From the NCBI GenBank assembly GCA_023078555.1, contig CM041204.1:5362430-5426429 (forward strand): a stretch of 64,000 bases of DNA, given 5' to 3'. Made by a program: the position numbers and the translations under genes. The DNA is from Ulva prolifera (Eukaryota; Chlorophyta; Ulvophyceae; Ulvales; Ulvaceae). The notes beneath the pieces are model-generated. The model was not told the origin of the DNA and searched no databases. It saw only the letters and a list, made by a program, of their open reading frames with translations. Position 1 is the stretch's first letter; the number at the start of each line of letters is the position of its first letter. Shown here piece after piece: positions 23,087 to 36,721 of the stretch.

Positions 23087-24095
23087 GGTTTTGGTACATT
23101 CCGCATGTGGAATACTTGTCAGCCATGTCCACAGACAGACTGTAGGCACTGAAAGCATCTGAAAGGTTTTCAGTTGACCCGTAATGTGGGGCTTGCGCAG
23201 TTGGTACTTGATTGAGGCACCTGCAGACTGACCGCAGCGATCTTCGGCTGGTATTACAGGGCTAGAATGTACATGATGGTGATTACTTCTTGCATTCGTT
23301 GCTGGGTTTCCCTGGCTCAATTGCACATAGGCGAATGCAGTGGGTGTTCAGGCCTGTAGGGTTGGACACAAACTGACTCCCATTGTTCCTGGTCAAGTTG
23401 ATGAAAAGAAAGTGTAAAATTGTAGACAAAGACATTTGTAAATTGAACAGTTTGTAGGTTTCGTGTTCGATTCGGCATACATATGCGGCTACCAACAACA
23501 GAGGTATTGAGGTAGCCGTGGCTGCACCTTGTGTATCCTCATGAGCACCATGCAGCATGACGCTGCTCATCACCTTCATTTCAAAGAACTGTGCTACAAA
23601 ATCGATGCATCCACAATAAAGAAATGTTTGGGAGCCTTCGACGCAGACACCAGTAACCAAGCTATCGTCGCAAGCAACAACATCAACATAGCTGCCAGCA
23701 GTGGCAGGCACTCGGTAGGGCCATCTCTCATGGTGTGACGTGAAGGGCCATTTCCTGGTGCACGTGGTTGAATTATCGTGTCTGTACATATTGCAGAGGA
23801 GAGTGTCATGAACAAGGACGTACGATAATCCCGGTGGTGGTCCTTCACACAAGGCATGGTGGATTCCCAGATGCAAGGACCTCAAGTGCATATCATAGCA
23901 TATCAGGTGCATGTTTGAGAAGAAATTCTTTACGGGTACACCATTTTCACACGCAGACTCATTCCTGAGACAACCACTTTCTCCCCGAGTTACACATGCC
24001 ACTGTATTAGTCTGTATGGTTTGCCCAGAGGGAGGAACATGCCACATTGAGAATGTCCACACGTCTAGGCTACAAAGTTGACCTAATTTTTTTGG
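23087..24095. other. Convergent region between GST-family and SUMO protease genes
   Basis: About 1 kb lies between two tail-to-tail stops. A long minus-strand frame (23283-24062, 259 codons) fills most of it. Its Cys/His-rich composition and lack of domains argue for a chance open frame in a 3' UTR, though a small unknown gene cannot be excluded. Confidence 0.35.
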
Positions 24096-27000
24096 TCATA
24101 CTTCCAAAGATCGGAGTCTCATGTTACCACATTCGATGGCACACATTGCTCTAAAAAAGCTGTGCACTTCTGCTTGTCCATAGTCAAAATCCTTGCCAGC
24201 TCCAGCATAGTTGCAGCACATCATACAGAAGATACCACAGTCAAAGCTGTTCATTTGCTGCGGTGTGCATTCCGGATTGAACACCTGTGTCCAATTTCGC
24301 GCCTGCAGGTCACCCGTCAGCTGCCATAGTGTGCAACACTGCACTGGCGTCCATTGCGCCAGTATGCATGATAACAGCGCGGCCTGATAGCAGCACAGAT
24401 ATTGACATGTGCGGTTTTGCCCTGCCGTGCATATCTTTCAAGCACCCAAGAAATGCCTTTGGTCACTACAACAGCAGAAGCTGGACTGGAATTTCATGGA
24501 TAGCACATAGCCTACTCCAAACTTGGTTTGCAGTTGGAGCCTCGCTCGGTTGTGTAAAACACTTATGCAGTGGAATCGTTTAAAGCTCGCACGTCAGCCT
24601 GAACACTGCGGTGCTGCCGGTTAATGACACCCCGTGAATAGGGTTGCATCCATGCCGTTCAAAAGCTAGTCTCTTGCATGCATGGACATACGAACTGGTG
24701 TCAAAGCTCAGAAGGAAACACATGCCAAGTCGCAGCAGTTGAACTTTTGCACACCTTGTGTTCATCAGGCACATCGCTGCCATACTTGTCAGCAGACTCG
24801 TCCTCGACCCACCGCAGAAGGCTGTTTATAGTCACTTTGTCCACACCAAGTAGAGAGTCATAATACTCTATCTGGCAGTCTCGGAAGTTGAGCACAGCAC
24901 ATGTCTGCAGCCCATGAAACCTTTCAAACCTAGCCACATGCAGAAGGAGGAATATCTATGATGTCAGCTCTGAAGTCAGTGCACTTCCATGCATCACGGA
25001 TTCTGGAAGGCAACGCGTGCGCTACATCGCTGGCCAGGCCCCCAACAGATTGTGTCACCCCGCCACGTAGATCTTTACTGCCTTCGCGAACAAACAGTCA
25101 AATCAACATTTTTTATATAGTGTAACGCCGCACGGCAAACCCTCTGATGGAATACATAACTTGAGTGCATTTCATGTATATGCAATATTTTCTGAAGTGT
25201 AGCAGCTTTAGGGCTGCCACTTGCGAATACATGTTTACGACATTGGGCCAGAATCACTGTGGCTGTGGCATCTATACAATATGCTGCTCAGAACTAGCGT
25301 ACACGTAAGAAAATGCAGAGAGATGGGTTATTACCAAGACGTACCCAATGATTCCCAAGGTGCACCGGCAGCACAACTCTGTCTAGATCTTTGATGCCGG
25401 TGTAACAAAGTTTACTTGACCTCAGCTTCGTGGTACGGGTCCAACGTGCTACATTTGGATATTGATACCCAGTTGCCTCCTGACATAATTTGGCCACAAA
25501 GTGCGAATTCATGAACAGGGTTCTGGGGTGAGGCGAGTTCGGTGCGCTGCACCATTCTTGATCCCTATCCTACAAACACCACACATACGTCTCCAATCAG
25601 CTGGGCCCGCCTGGCTCCAACAACCCCATACACCCCTCCTCCCCTGACGTCAAGCGGCGTGCCGTGTCTAAGTCTCCACATGTCAAGGTGATAGACAGGT
25701 GGCTTGCATTACTGGTGCCTCATGCACAAGTGTGGAGTGATGGCTGTGCACACCTGCAGCAGCGCCATGTACATGTTGATACATGCATCTCCGACCCACG
25801 CCCCCGGCGCACACAGCTTAATGTCTTCTCCAGTGATCCCGACACGCGCCCGAGGATGTACCACAAAGGCTTCATGCCCATGAATCTCGGTTGTCAAGCG
25901 ACGGTACTCAGTGCGCAGTGGTTGTGTTAAGATTCTGCAGCAACGGTAGCACTCAACTGGAATTCTCGTCCTTAGACACAGGCACTGAGCCGGACACACT
26001 GCCTTGACCATTGCGAGACACTCAGCCTGCAAACTGCCATTGGCTATGCAACACAATGGGTCAAGCAGGCAATGCCAAGCACACCTGTCAGGCACGTCAA
26101 TGCACAGCTCCTCATCAGACATACTTGCATCGCTCGCCTCCGTTGCTGCTTCGCCGTCTTCGGAGCCCGCGCTCTCATTATCGGAGCTCAGAAGGTCCAC
26201 CACGCCGTCCTCGCCGCTCGCATCAGGCACCTGGTCAGCTTGCATGACACCCTCGTCCTCGCTGCTTGACAGCAAATCCACGACACCTGCTTCCGCCTCA
26301 ACCTCATCTTCGGACACCATGGAGCGAGACTGAGCTGCCCAGGACGGCTCAGGCTTTGGCACAGACTGAACAGCAACCTGCCGGCGATCGGACGCAACCC
26401 TAAGCTGGGCCAAGGATGCTGCCAGCTCAACCTCACGCACTGCCTTCTTAGACTCCTGCTCCATCTCGTCCCATTTGAGTTGTTGGACAAGATCGAGTGC
26501 CTTGCTGAGTGTGGAAGCCTGCGGCTGCGGAGTAAGAACTGTGGCCCGCCCAGGATGCTCCTCTAGCTGTTGCTGCCTCTGCAACTCGAGCGCCTCAATT
26601 TCAGCCTTTTTATACACCCATGTCGCGTCTAGGGTGTGGTATGTCTGTAGATGATGGTCCCACTGCCCCGATGTGCTTGTCGCTGGCCCTGTGAATCTGC
26701 AGCCTATCCCTCTTTTGACGCTGGTGGCAAGGTTTTGTTTCAGACAGTGGCACCTCATATGTGCTCTACTGGCCACTTCATAATACGTATGTGCACAGCT
26801 GATCAGACTCAGTCTACGCACAGCAAGTCACCTTGTTATGATATGACATGTACCATTTTGAACCAGGAGAAGCTCTGCGGTATGATATTTCAGAAGAAGG
26901 TCTCATGACCACGAGCAGAGGCAAGCATGCCTGCGTCTCTCATGTTGCCTCCTCGGAGTGCATAGCACACACCTGGCCAAGTACCTATTTTGCGCATTCT

Positions 27001-27917
27001 GTCCTTGCTTAACTGACTTCATCGTCCCTTCAGATACACCTGCAGGCGCGCTGCTGCGGGCGATGCCAGTGTGGTATGGCTCAGTGAAGCCTGGTCTTGC
27101 AGAAAAATGTGGTGTCACATAAGAACCATTGGTCCTGTCATGCAAGCTGCTACGTGGTGGTAACGCTTGGCTCAAATACGGTGAGCTGGGCGCGGCTGCG
27201 GTTCCTCTCGGCTGCAAGACTGGTCGTAGATAGGACAAGGTTCGTGCATGGAGCTGAGGCGTCACTTGTGTCGCCACGCTGACATGTGGCGGATGACCGT
27301 GATTGAGTGACTCCGGCATTGACGCCCCATGCAGCCTGTGCAAGCTGTGTGATGGCGCCATCTGTAGCAAACGATCTCTGGACGGCCCTGTGAGTCGCTG
27401 TTGTACCTCGCCGTATCTCGTGTTCGAACCTGCACAGTGGCTTGCATGCATGGCGTGGGTGCTGTGAACCACATAATAAACAGCGCATGCGGCCATGAAT
27501 GATCAGGGAACTGACCTTCGGCACCACAGTGACGCTTTCTGGGGTGGGTCACGACGTCATGGTCTGCAAAGTCTACATGCCCGCTCTGCACACAAGCTTG
27601 CCCGGGAAAGTCTGTGACACGGCTGTGAGGCGGCGGTGTCACACGATTTGGCCTGCCCCTAGAGTGTGCCTGCAGCACCAAAGGTAACGTGTGAATCTCA
27701 GTTCGCAGCGGCTGACAACCACAAGGCCAATGACTCTGGCAGACCACACCCGTGCAGCAGCTGAAACAATGTCTGTTTCGGCAGGTTGCAGCACCGCCTG
27801 CTTGCCTGCATCAGCTGTTGCCTCATGCAATGAACCTCTGGGCTGCTGCTCAGGCTGAGGAGGTTGTGTAAAGAACCATCTAGATATTCCTGCTCCAATA
27901 CGGGCTGCAATTTCGCT
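24096..27917 (-). CDS. ULP1/SENP-type SUMO protease (peptidase C48) with two SIM-like motifs
   Basis: Phase-matched C-terminal exons are 25569-25345, 24904-24755 and 24302-24096 (stop TGA). The upstream exon ends at 25753 (AWVGDACINMYMALLQ, the ULP1 'WL-x-D-x-x-IN' entry). The catalytic triad is visible: His in LGNHW (exon 25569-25345), Asp in IEYYDSLLG (exon 24904-24755), Cys in MNSFDCGIF (last exon), with the oxyanion Gln in TPQQM. The family matures SUMO and removes it from substrates. The N-terminal half spans less certain exons: MSEIAARIGAGISRWFFTQP from ATG 27917, then parts of 27.7-27.5, 27.4-26.95 and 26.65-26.09 kb, with coiled-coil-like EIEALELQRQQQLEEH. Two near-identical motifs, GVVDLLSSSEDEG and GVVDLLSSDNESAG, are hydrophobic cores followed by acidic/Ser stretches typical of SUMO-interacting motifs. 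An intron is likely near 26087-25960. Confidence 0.85.
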
Positions 27918-28728
27918 CATGCGCAGTGACAGCACGAGCTCGCTGATTCACCGAAACACACAACAGATTTACAGTAAACTAGAAGTTGTAAATGCAGTCG
28001 GAAGCCCTGGCATCGTTTCGGTGAAGTAGTTGCCCAAGAATCACTCAAACGGAACCGATCGATCGTGGTGTGTACAACAATGCATGGGTGTAATAGATCT
28101 CTCAAATCAAGTGGGTGTCACTGCAGTGCATAAGTGGAGCGTAGACGAGAACAGGAAAGCAATCTTGTTCGAAACGTCTTCAGCACGCGGGTGTGTCTAC
28201 AGGTGTCCAAGTAAACTGGCCAGATAAACTTCTTTGTCGGCGAAATGGACGCGTGGATGCATCAAATGCCTGAGCAATGCGCATTGCCTGTATCACTGTG
28301 TGCAAGCCCACAGGCTGCCTTGATTGCCAGCATTGAGTATTGTGTGCCTTTAACTCTTCCGAGAGGTGTGTGAAGCAGCACCATGCATGCGTGTGCTGGC
28401 CGAAAACACATGGACATGATGGCGTTGAAGCCTGCGGCACGCCCGACGCAGCTTATATGAACATGATGTGAACCTGTATTGCGTGTCGCTATCGCGCCGA
28501 GCTGCCCCGGGATCGTCGCGGTCGCCAGGATCAAAGGCTCAACAGGAAGCCCCCGCCTGCACACAGTCTGCATTTCTAAGCACTAAATGACGTCCATCAC
28601 ATATGCGTGCCTTGGTCTGCCCTGCACCTGCGGTTGACGCTGACCCTGCACACTTGGACACTAGCGCACCGTTGCACTCCATTCTCCCTACTCTGGATGG
28701 TCTTGGCTTGACATATGCTCGGTGAGGA

Positions 28729-28752
28729 TCTCAAATGGTATCTCAAATGGTA
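28729..28752. repeat. Tandem duplication of a 12-bp unit
   Basis: The unit TCTCAAATGGTA occurs twice in direct succession (28729-28740, 28741-28752). It is a small local duplication in non-coding DNA. Confidence 0.85.
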
Positions 28753-28937
28753 ATATTTGATCACGTACTCTGAACAGGGAGGCAAACCTCATGGCCAAGT
28801 GCATTCCAATGAGCATTGCCAGTGACTGCTGCCGACTAAGCATGCCAAGGCGACAGCCAGACATCCCGGACTTCGGGTCAGTAGCTGCAGGGACGCGATC
28901 TGTGTTCAATGAGAGGTCATATATGGCTGCCATCATA

Positions 28938-28974
28938 GGCTACCAAGGTGATGTGTGTGGCTACCAAGGTGATG
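28938..28974. repeat. 16-bp direct repeat with 21-bp period
   Basis: GGCTACCAAGGTGATG occurs at 28938-28953 and again at 28959-28974. The period of 21 keeps any reading frame, so the plus frame there reads GYQGD twice. No gene is otherwise supported. Confidence 0.85.
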
Positions 28975-30601
28975 ATGTGGCGAGTCAGCTGTTGGCCTAG
29001 AGTCCACAAATGTTTTGCATCAACCACATGATGCACGGTGAAGCAGACTCAGGGAATTGAGCATTTGACATGGCGTGGTAGACAGATGGAAGCAGATCAC
29101 ATGAGACGTCACAGTCGACTCCACAAGTTCGTTGACATGTCTTGGAGAATGCATGCTTTGGATGACACATATCACCCTTTGAACCAGAGCAGCGAATTCA
29201 AAGCATATGCGCACGTCCATGTTCCACCACATGCAGCTCTATATGTCGTGATTACTGACTCGTCACATTCACATGTTCCAAGCGATCTGCAACCTGATCC
29301 CATGCACAAGCCGTGTCGAGGGCCCGCCATTCGCAATGCAAGCAAACCTGCCGGCCGTGTATGACGTGCCAGAAGTTCTTCGGGCACTGCATATGATCCG
29401 GGCCTCTGGAGTTGCCAGAATTCTCATCTTTACAGCTGTGTAAGTATGCATAACGCGTACATGCATACATATGTACATATCGTGCATACGACCCTGATGC
29501 ACATGACTTTGTGCCAATGTTGCAAGAGAAGCATGGTAGGTTGGGGTGGCCTGCTCTGGCACATCGGGATCGGCTAGCAGAGGTTGCGTGTGTGTGGAGG
29601 TCTGCTTTGCGCCGATTGATTGTGGCGTTTGCAAAAAGAATACTTATGTGCTCTGTATGGGGCTTCAACCAATGGCAGGTAATGCCGAGAGGGCTGTGGT
29701 GTGAGCTCGTGCCGGACCTAGTGCCATGAAGGAGTGGGTTTGCGAGTGGATTCCGAGGACCGGTTGACCGGCCTCTGTCCTAACTACATACATACACACA
29801 TACGTATCTATTCGAGATACATGTGACCTGGGCTGTTGCATAGATGTGAACATTATTCGCGGCAACAGTGAACCAGAGCTGGAGCGCTGCCCAAAGCGTT
29901 ACCGTATGCTGACCTGTACACTCATATTTGTCGGTGCAGCCCCAGATCACAAGTGACCTTGGCTACGATGACCATCACAAGCCATAAGTTTTCCTGTACT
30001 CCTGCACACACACTATTTGAGCGTGGATGGACGTTGTGGTCCTGGCAGGACGCGCACAATTTCGCACGTGATGCATCGCCGCTGCAGCATTAGGTGTAAC
30101 GATTGTATAAGAGTTGTCACTACGACGTTAAACGCACTTCAGCACACGCAGTCGTAGATAATGGCGAACGGGCGCTGATTGGAAATGTCTAGCATCAGCG
30201 CATCTATCTCGAGATACAGCGGGTGCAGATCGAGCAAGCAGAAATTGTTACCAATTCTTGCTGACAAAAGTATTCGTGAGCGTCGTTCGCTGGCCATGCA
30301 ACAGTGATCGTGGTCATGTTAGCACCCTTGGACCAGTACAAGCTGCATGTGTGTTGTGGCCCTATGCATCCCTCGTTCTCTCCGACGAGTGAGCTCGCGC
30401 GTTGTGCTTCCTGAAGCTTCTTCGTAGGAAGCAGGTTAGCAACGCTCATGACAATATTGATCACAATGCTGGACACTGACACTCTGCATTAAAGCTTCTT
30501 ACGTGAAAGTGGATCTGTCTGGTGCGCAATCTGGTCGGCAGTCAAGCTGATCGTTGGCGAAGCGTTGGTGGTCTACTCTTGTTCGAAGTCAAGCGTATAG
30601 G

Positions 30602-31559
<958 letters not shown>

Positions 31560-33132
31560 GGGGTTTGGGCTGGATCGACTAGACACTGTAAGGAGGATTG
31601 TGTTTTGATATATGAACCTGGCTTGTGTTTGTTCGAAAGGCGTGTCCTTGGGTAAACCTTGTGTGATATCTCAGAGTAGACGAAAGCATTCTTAGGGCGT
31701 GTTAAAAATGTGTTCCCATGTGCCATTGCGAATTAGGGATCCCCGCTTGAGCCGATGTGTTGAAGCATTCGTTAACGGTGTGCATCAATTCAACTCAGCG
31801 CCACTGTGGCCAGAAGATATGTGATCCCGGAAGTGTGCAATATGTGGTGGACAACTCTACATCACTGACCAGTGCGGCTCTTGCCCACCTGGCGCCCAAA
31901 TCTGCAGGAGACATGATGATCGAACAACAACGAATGAAGGATTTCAGTAGGTGACACTTGGGGCTGCTAGCCCAATTGACACCTCTCGCTGGGGCCAGAA
32001 AGACTGTGGTGTCATGGCTCATCCTCATGCATATGCAGCACACTGGTCAAGAACACACAGTACGAGTATGAGTGGCGGGTGCCAATTTGTGTGAAGTTGC
32101 AGCGCCCGGGACACTGGTTCACCGGGCCCAGATCCTGAGGGCACTGCCGCTGCGGGGTTCAGCGAGCAATGGAGCCTTCTCATAGCCACCGGGTTGCGTC
32201 GAGTCTCCTGGTGGCGCGTCCCCACAAAGGGGCTGCGACCCTCGGCCACTGAAGTGTAGATGCAACAGTGCAGCCATAGATTTGAGCTCTCCCAGTACAG
32301 TGCACGATCAGCCACATGCAGAGTCGGACCAGTGACTGGCGAGATATGGTATGGCCATACAGCGCCACAGCATGACTATGACAAAGCTGCTCAGATGTCA
32401 AGGCCTCTTGAGGCAGTTGATTCAGCAGGCACGCCGTCAGGCCATGCGCGACAAAGTTGTGCACAAGGGAAAGATATGCGTTAGGATGGACAACAAAATG
32501 CCCAAAAGAGGTGGCGCATCCTGGCAGATGGGTGTGTAGGTCGCAGAGTGGGTTCCAGACGAACAGGGCGAACAAAGGGCCAGCCAGGCACATGCTGCTC
32601 GCAGCCAGCTGGCTGAGGCCTCTCCTTTTGGGGGCTCAAGGTAAGCTCCCACCCCAACCCTGTTCAGCCGTGCCCAGGTATGTACAGCAAATCCTGCACC
32701 CTGCACTGCGTCTTGTGATGTGTATTATGGCGTTAAGGGTATGCAGGGCCAGTTCGCCTGTCCTCTTCGATCCCGGCCGGGTTCTGAGTGATAGTCATGC
32801 CGTCCTACAGTTCTTGCGGAAAGTCGTTGCATTATCCGGACCAAGCCAAAGCTCGTGGCAAGTTTATAAGTAACGGACTTAATTTGACGTTTCTGAACAC
32901 ACGATTTGGCAAACGGAGCTGCAAGGCGTGCATGCAACCTGCAGCTTGTCACCACGACACAGCTTCTTGCCGCGCTCTGAAAACTGCGGCACTGGAGATG
33001 GCTTCTGCAACGATCGGTATTTTATTCAGATTACACACTGTTTAGCGCCGCACATCAGAAGTATCTGTGGTCGTTCTGGGGATGCACAGGTAGGGGAGGA
33101 CCCCTGCTTGCTCACGCCACGGGGTCCGAAGC
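31560..33132. other. Intergenic region after the E2 gene
   Basis: About 1.6 kb with no supported gene. Several 60-140 codon frames on both strands overlap each other (for example 32180-32593 minus, 32457-32873 plus) and show no domain. It contains the E2 3' UTR and the upstream region of the AP2 gene. Confidence 0.4.
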
Positions 33133-36100
33133 ATGGTTCACGGAGAAGGCGTAGAGGACACGTCCGTCGGCCCGCCGGGCGTCATACAAATTAAAGATCA
33201 ATACTGGGAATCGCGGATTGAAGTTCTAGGTGCGTCGGATTCCAAACTGATCTGTACAGTGCAATAACAGCAGTGGTCAACAATTTCAGGGTGCAGGACA
33301 CAGCATTGGACTGGGGCATTTTGCAACGCAAGAACAAGCTCAATTGGCAAGGTCTGCAGCTTCTCTCGTCCCAGTATCACATATGCGGCTTGGATATCAT
33401 GCCTCATGGCCTGTGTCTGTTTCACGCCGTTTCAAGCTGGCAGTGGACAGGCTCTTTGCAGACGGCTCATGGATTTTTCAAGTGGCCATGTTTGGATTTG
33501 GCATCGAGTTTCGACGACGAATTCTGATCTCGCCGCGCTTCGGCAAATCGACTGCAGTCGCAGTCGAAAATCGGCCCATTCAGCGTCCTACGATGTTTCG
33601 TCGAAATTGACCACAAAATTACCTAGTTTTTGCGACCGGATTGCGGGGGTGCTTGTAGACCCCTTTGCCTTTTGGTGCTATAAGATCGAGAATACTCAAG
33701 CTTAGCCCAGGTTCTTGGCTAGTTCATGCCCGAGCGATTCCGAACCATAAGGTCGACATTGTTGTATTCCATTCAGCATTAGCACATAGACCACACCCAA
33801 CTTGGCATTACTATGTGTGCAGGAATAGCTTCTTAGCAAGCGTGGACTTACAGCCTGAATGGACCGAGTCATGCTCAGCTGCGAGCCCAGCTATGGCAGC
33901 ATTTGTTGCACACAACAGTGGCATGGTGTGCCTCCGAAAGGTTGTCCAGAGGCCGGTCCTCCTTCTACTTCAGGCCGTCTGCTGAGCGCTGGCAAAGCCA
34001 TCCATGAGTCGCGTATTACGAGCCCTCAGTGCATAGTCCAAGACTGAGCAGAGAAACTCGCTGATTCTCTTGCCTTGTGCTGTGCGGTCACTGCGCATGT
34101 CATGTCTCCTTGCTTGCCTTGTTTTGTAGGTCTTAACATCACCCCACTGACACCATTGGATGCGTTGTTGGATGCGTTGTGGCCTTGGTGTCCGACAACA
34201 TGGTGTGGGCAAACTCAGTACCACGAGACTGCCAGCGGCAACATGTCAGGTGTGCTTGTGGGGGTTAGGGTAGCTCCTGATCGTTTCATACACTGGCCCA
34301 TCATTCCCTGGCCTGGTCTTCAGCGGGCACTGCGGCTGCATGCCGTGCCTGTGGTGATGTGCTTCTGTTTGCAGGGAGCAGCGTCTCTGCCAAGCTCTTC
34401 ACAGGGCACAGGTGATGTGACCCCTCCATGCACAGGCCACGATATCCCCACTCCTGGGCCCAGGCAGTCGTGTGGCGCAGCTTCGGATGACGTGTTCGGA
34501 GGCATACCCACAACGACGCTTGGTCTGGCAGGTCATTCCTCGACTTAGCTATGTGCTGCTATGTGAGCTACTTTGCTAAAAAAAAACTGACTTGCCATCA
34601 ATGACCTATTCTATGGGCAGCATTTCTCAAAGCTGTGCATGATCTCTGACGCTGCCACCTTGCCACCCCATCCGATGCCATTCTGCTCTCTGTTGATGTA
34701 GATGCGACTCGAGTGGCGGATCGGGTTTCACCGTGACCGTCACACTCCGAGACGGGCATGTTATGCTGCTGTGGTACTACCAATAGTACATTGACGCATT
34801 GGCATGCCAAAATCACAGTTTGCTGGGTTGCAGAGGTCAATCGGGGGAAGCGAAATCATGGATTGCCAAAGGGAATTACCCGGCGACCAAACAGCGTCAA
34901 ATTTGAGTGCAAGGTTCACATGAACGGCAAGCGCTTCTATGTCGGGCTTTTCAGCACACTGGAGGAGGCGCTCACGGCCCAGTCTGAAAAGAGGCTGGAG
35001 CTGCTAGAAGCAGCAAGGCAAGATCCCGACGGAAAGATTCAATCTGCTGCCCGCACAACGGGCGAGGATGAAATGGAGAAGCTCAAAGCGACCATGGCCA
35101 CTGGGGCAGACCTCGAGAAGGTAGGCTTGCCTGTTCAGCGATGTGCAGAGATGAGACAAACTGATTTGCAAATTATTATGGCAGCACCAGAAGATGCAGC
35201 TATGCAATTCACTTAGCTGACAATTCAGGAGTCCAAGTCGTACACGTCTTTCTGCGCTTTGGACTGCCACAGCTGCTCCTATTCATCTAGATGAAGAACT
35301 GTAGGCAGCACTTCAGCACATGTGTAACTTGTTGCTGCCGTTGTCCTGACTGAGTCAGGTTTGCAGGTCAAAGGTTTGCGCAAGCGAAAGAATGGGCGCT
35401 GGGAGACACAGATAATGCACAAAGGCAAGCGCCACTATCTAGGTACTTTCGACACAGCCGAGCAAGCGCTGGAGGCCCGGAATCGGCGTGCCCGAGAGCT
35501 CTCCATCACAGGAGCCACGCTTCCAAGCAAGACCCCAGGCCCAAACCGCTCGAAGCGCGGGACAGCCCAGCCAGGGCCCCTTCCTGCAGGCCACACGCCT
35601 GGCACAGCGGTCCCCCCGTCAGTGCCAGCCGAGCATGCGCCGGCAATGAACAGAGTTGTCTATGCAGCGCCAGAGCATGCGCCCCTGCCAGGACTGCTGC
35701 CCGGGAGAGCGGATCATCAGCAGCCAGGTCAGACTGAAGGTGTGAACTTGAGCGCGCAGCAGCCAGAGCTGCCGGCCTATGCCTCGCACACCGCCGGAGT
35801 GCGGTACGATGACTGTGCGCTGGCTGGCGCAACAGAGCCAGATCCAGGCTACGTTGAGTCGATGCACACCAGCAGCGTTGCAGCCGATGTGCACATGTAT
35901 ACAATGCCCCCAGCACAGGGCTCCTTCAGCACTGCTGCCTGCCCCGATGTCATGGCTGTGCAATCCGGGACGTCGTTGTCCCCAACACTCGACACAGGTG
36001 CTGCACAATTGCAGCACCCTGCTGTGAGTGGACACCCACCTCTGGGATCCCAGATGACTCGGGCAGATGCAGCAGGGGGTGTCTTGGGGGTTGCAGGCAG

Positions 36101-36721
36101 CGCTATCGTAGCAGGTGCACCAGTGCACAGCGTGGCGTGTAACGATGGCCTTGAGGTGGGCCCAGGCGAGCAGACTGTCAAGGTGTGCACCATGAGGTCA
36201 GTATGACGCACTCCTATCAAGAGACACTCACACAGGCTTAGGAATAACTGCAGTTTGTACCCCTCATGCAAGTCAGCAACTGGTGTGCATTGCCTAAGGC
36301 ATGCTTCACCTGAAGCGCAGGCTCGCCGCTTCATCGTGCATATGGTGCTATGGGCCCGGGGAACTCGCAGTCCATCAGCAGACTGAATACATATTACGTT
36401 TGCGTTTGTTGTACGAGAACCTTGACGGTCCTTGTACAGACGCCAAACCCTTTCCACGCAAACTGCAGGCCCATGTGTGTGCAGGTAGACGGCAACGGGT
36501 CTGGTGACCTGCTGCCGTTTGACACTGTCCAACTCAACATGACTGGGGCACACTTGCTGCATCGCCATGACTCGCACGGTTTGAATGTGCATGAAGTGCA
36601 CGAGGGCGATTTTGGTGGTTCGGACTTCGGGGGTTTTTCTGGGGTAGACTGTATGCACGAAAAAGGTGTGCTGGCTGGGATATTTTGTGGATGGTCACAC
36701 AAACGCGACGGCCCAACCTGA
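33133..36721 (+). CDS. Double AP2-domain DNA-binding protein (AP2/ERF superfamily)
   Basis: The core is clear. Exon 34375-34531 (GAASLPSSSQGTGDVTPP) joins in phase 1 to 34834-35120, which holds the first AP2 domain (LPKGITRRPNSVKFECKVHM, GKRFYVGLFSTLEEALTA). Exon 35367-36182 joins in phase 0 and begins with the second AP2 domain (VKGLRKRKNGRWETQIMHKG, KRHYLGTFDTAEQALEARNR). The long Pro/Ala/Gln-rich rest resembles activation or linker sequence. Exon 36485 onward (VDGNGSGDLLPFDTVQL, HEGDFGGSDFGGFSG) follows in phase 0 and reads to a TGA at 36721 unless spliced at MHEK|GTGTGC. Two AP2 repeats define the AP2 subfamily in plants; algae have related regulators. The 5' end is tentative: ATG 33133 (MVHGEGVEDTSVGPPG) with a donor at IEVL|GTGCGT, then an exon near 34131. 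The two AP2 domains are separated by an intron and about 60 residues of charged helix. Confidence 0.75.

Larger units (their letters stand above)
27918..30601. other. Long bidirectional intergenic region between SUMO protease and E2 genes
   Basis: 2.7 kb separate two divergent starts. Nothing was identified by domain. Frames of 60-140 codons are scattered on both strands, including a minus frame at 30204-30449 (MSVANLLPTKKLQEAQRA) that looks coding-like but has no recognised homolog. Short tandem repeats occur at 28729-28752 and 28938-28974. Promoters of both flanking genes should be here. Confidence 0.4.

Noticed and set aside
23283..24062. 259-codon minus frame after the SUMO protease stop
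   Set aside because: Cys/His/Met-rich with no domain and in the 3' region of the SUMO protease gene. A frame of this length is unusual but possible by chance in a window of this size, so it was not called.
25964..26088. Continuous reading of the SUMO protease ORF through CLLDPLCCIANG...
   Set aside because: This Cys-rich segment breaks the domain pattern and is bounded by CAG|GTGTGC-like donor and CCAG acceptor signals, so it was treated as a probable intron.
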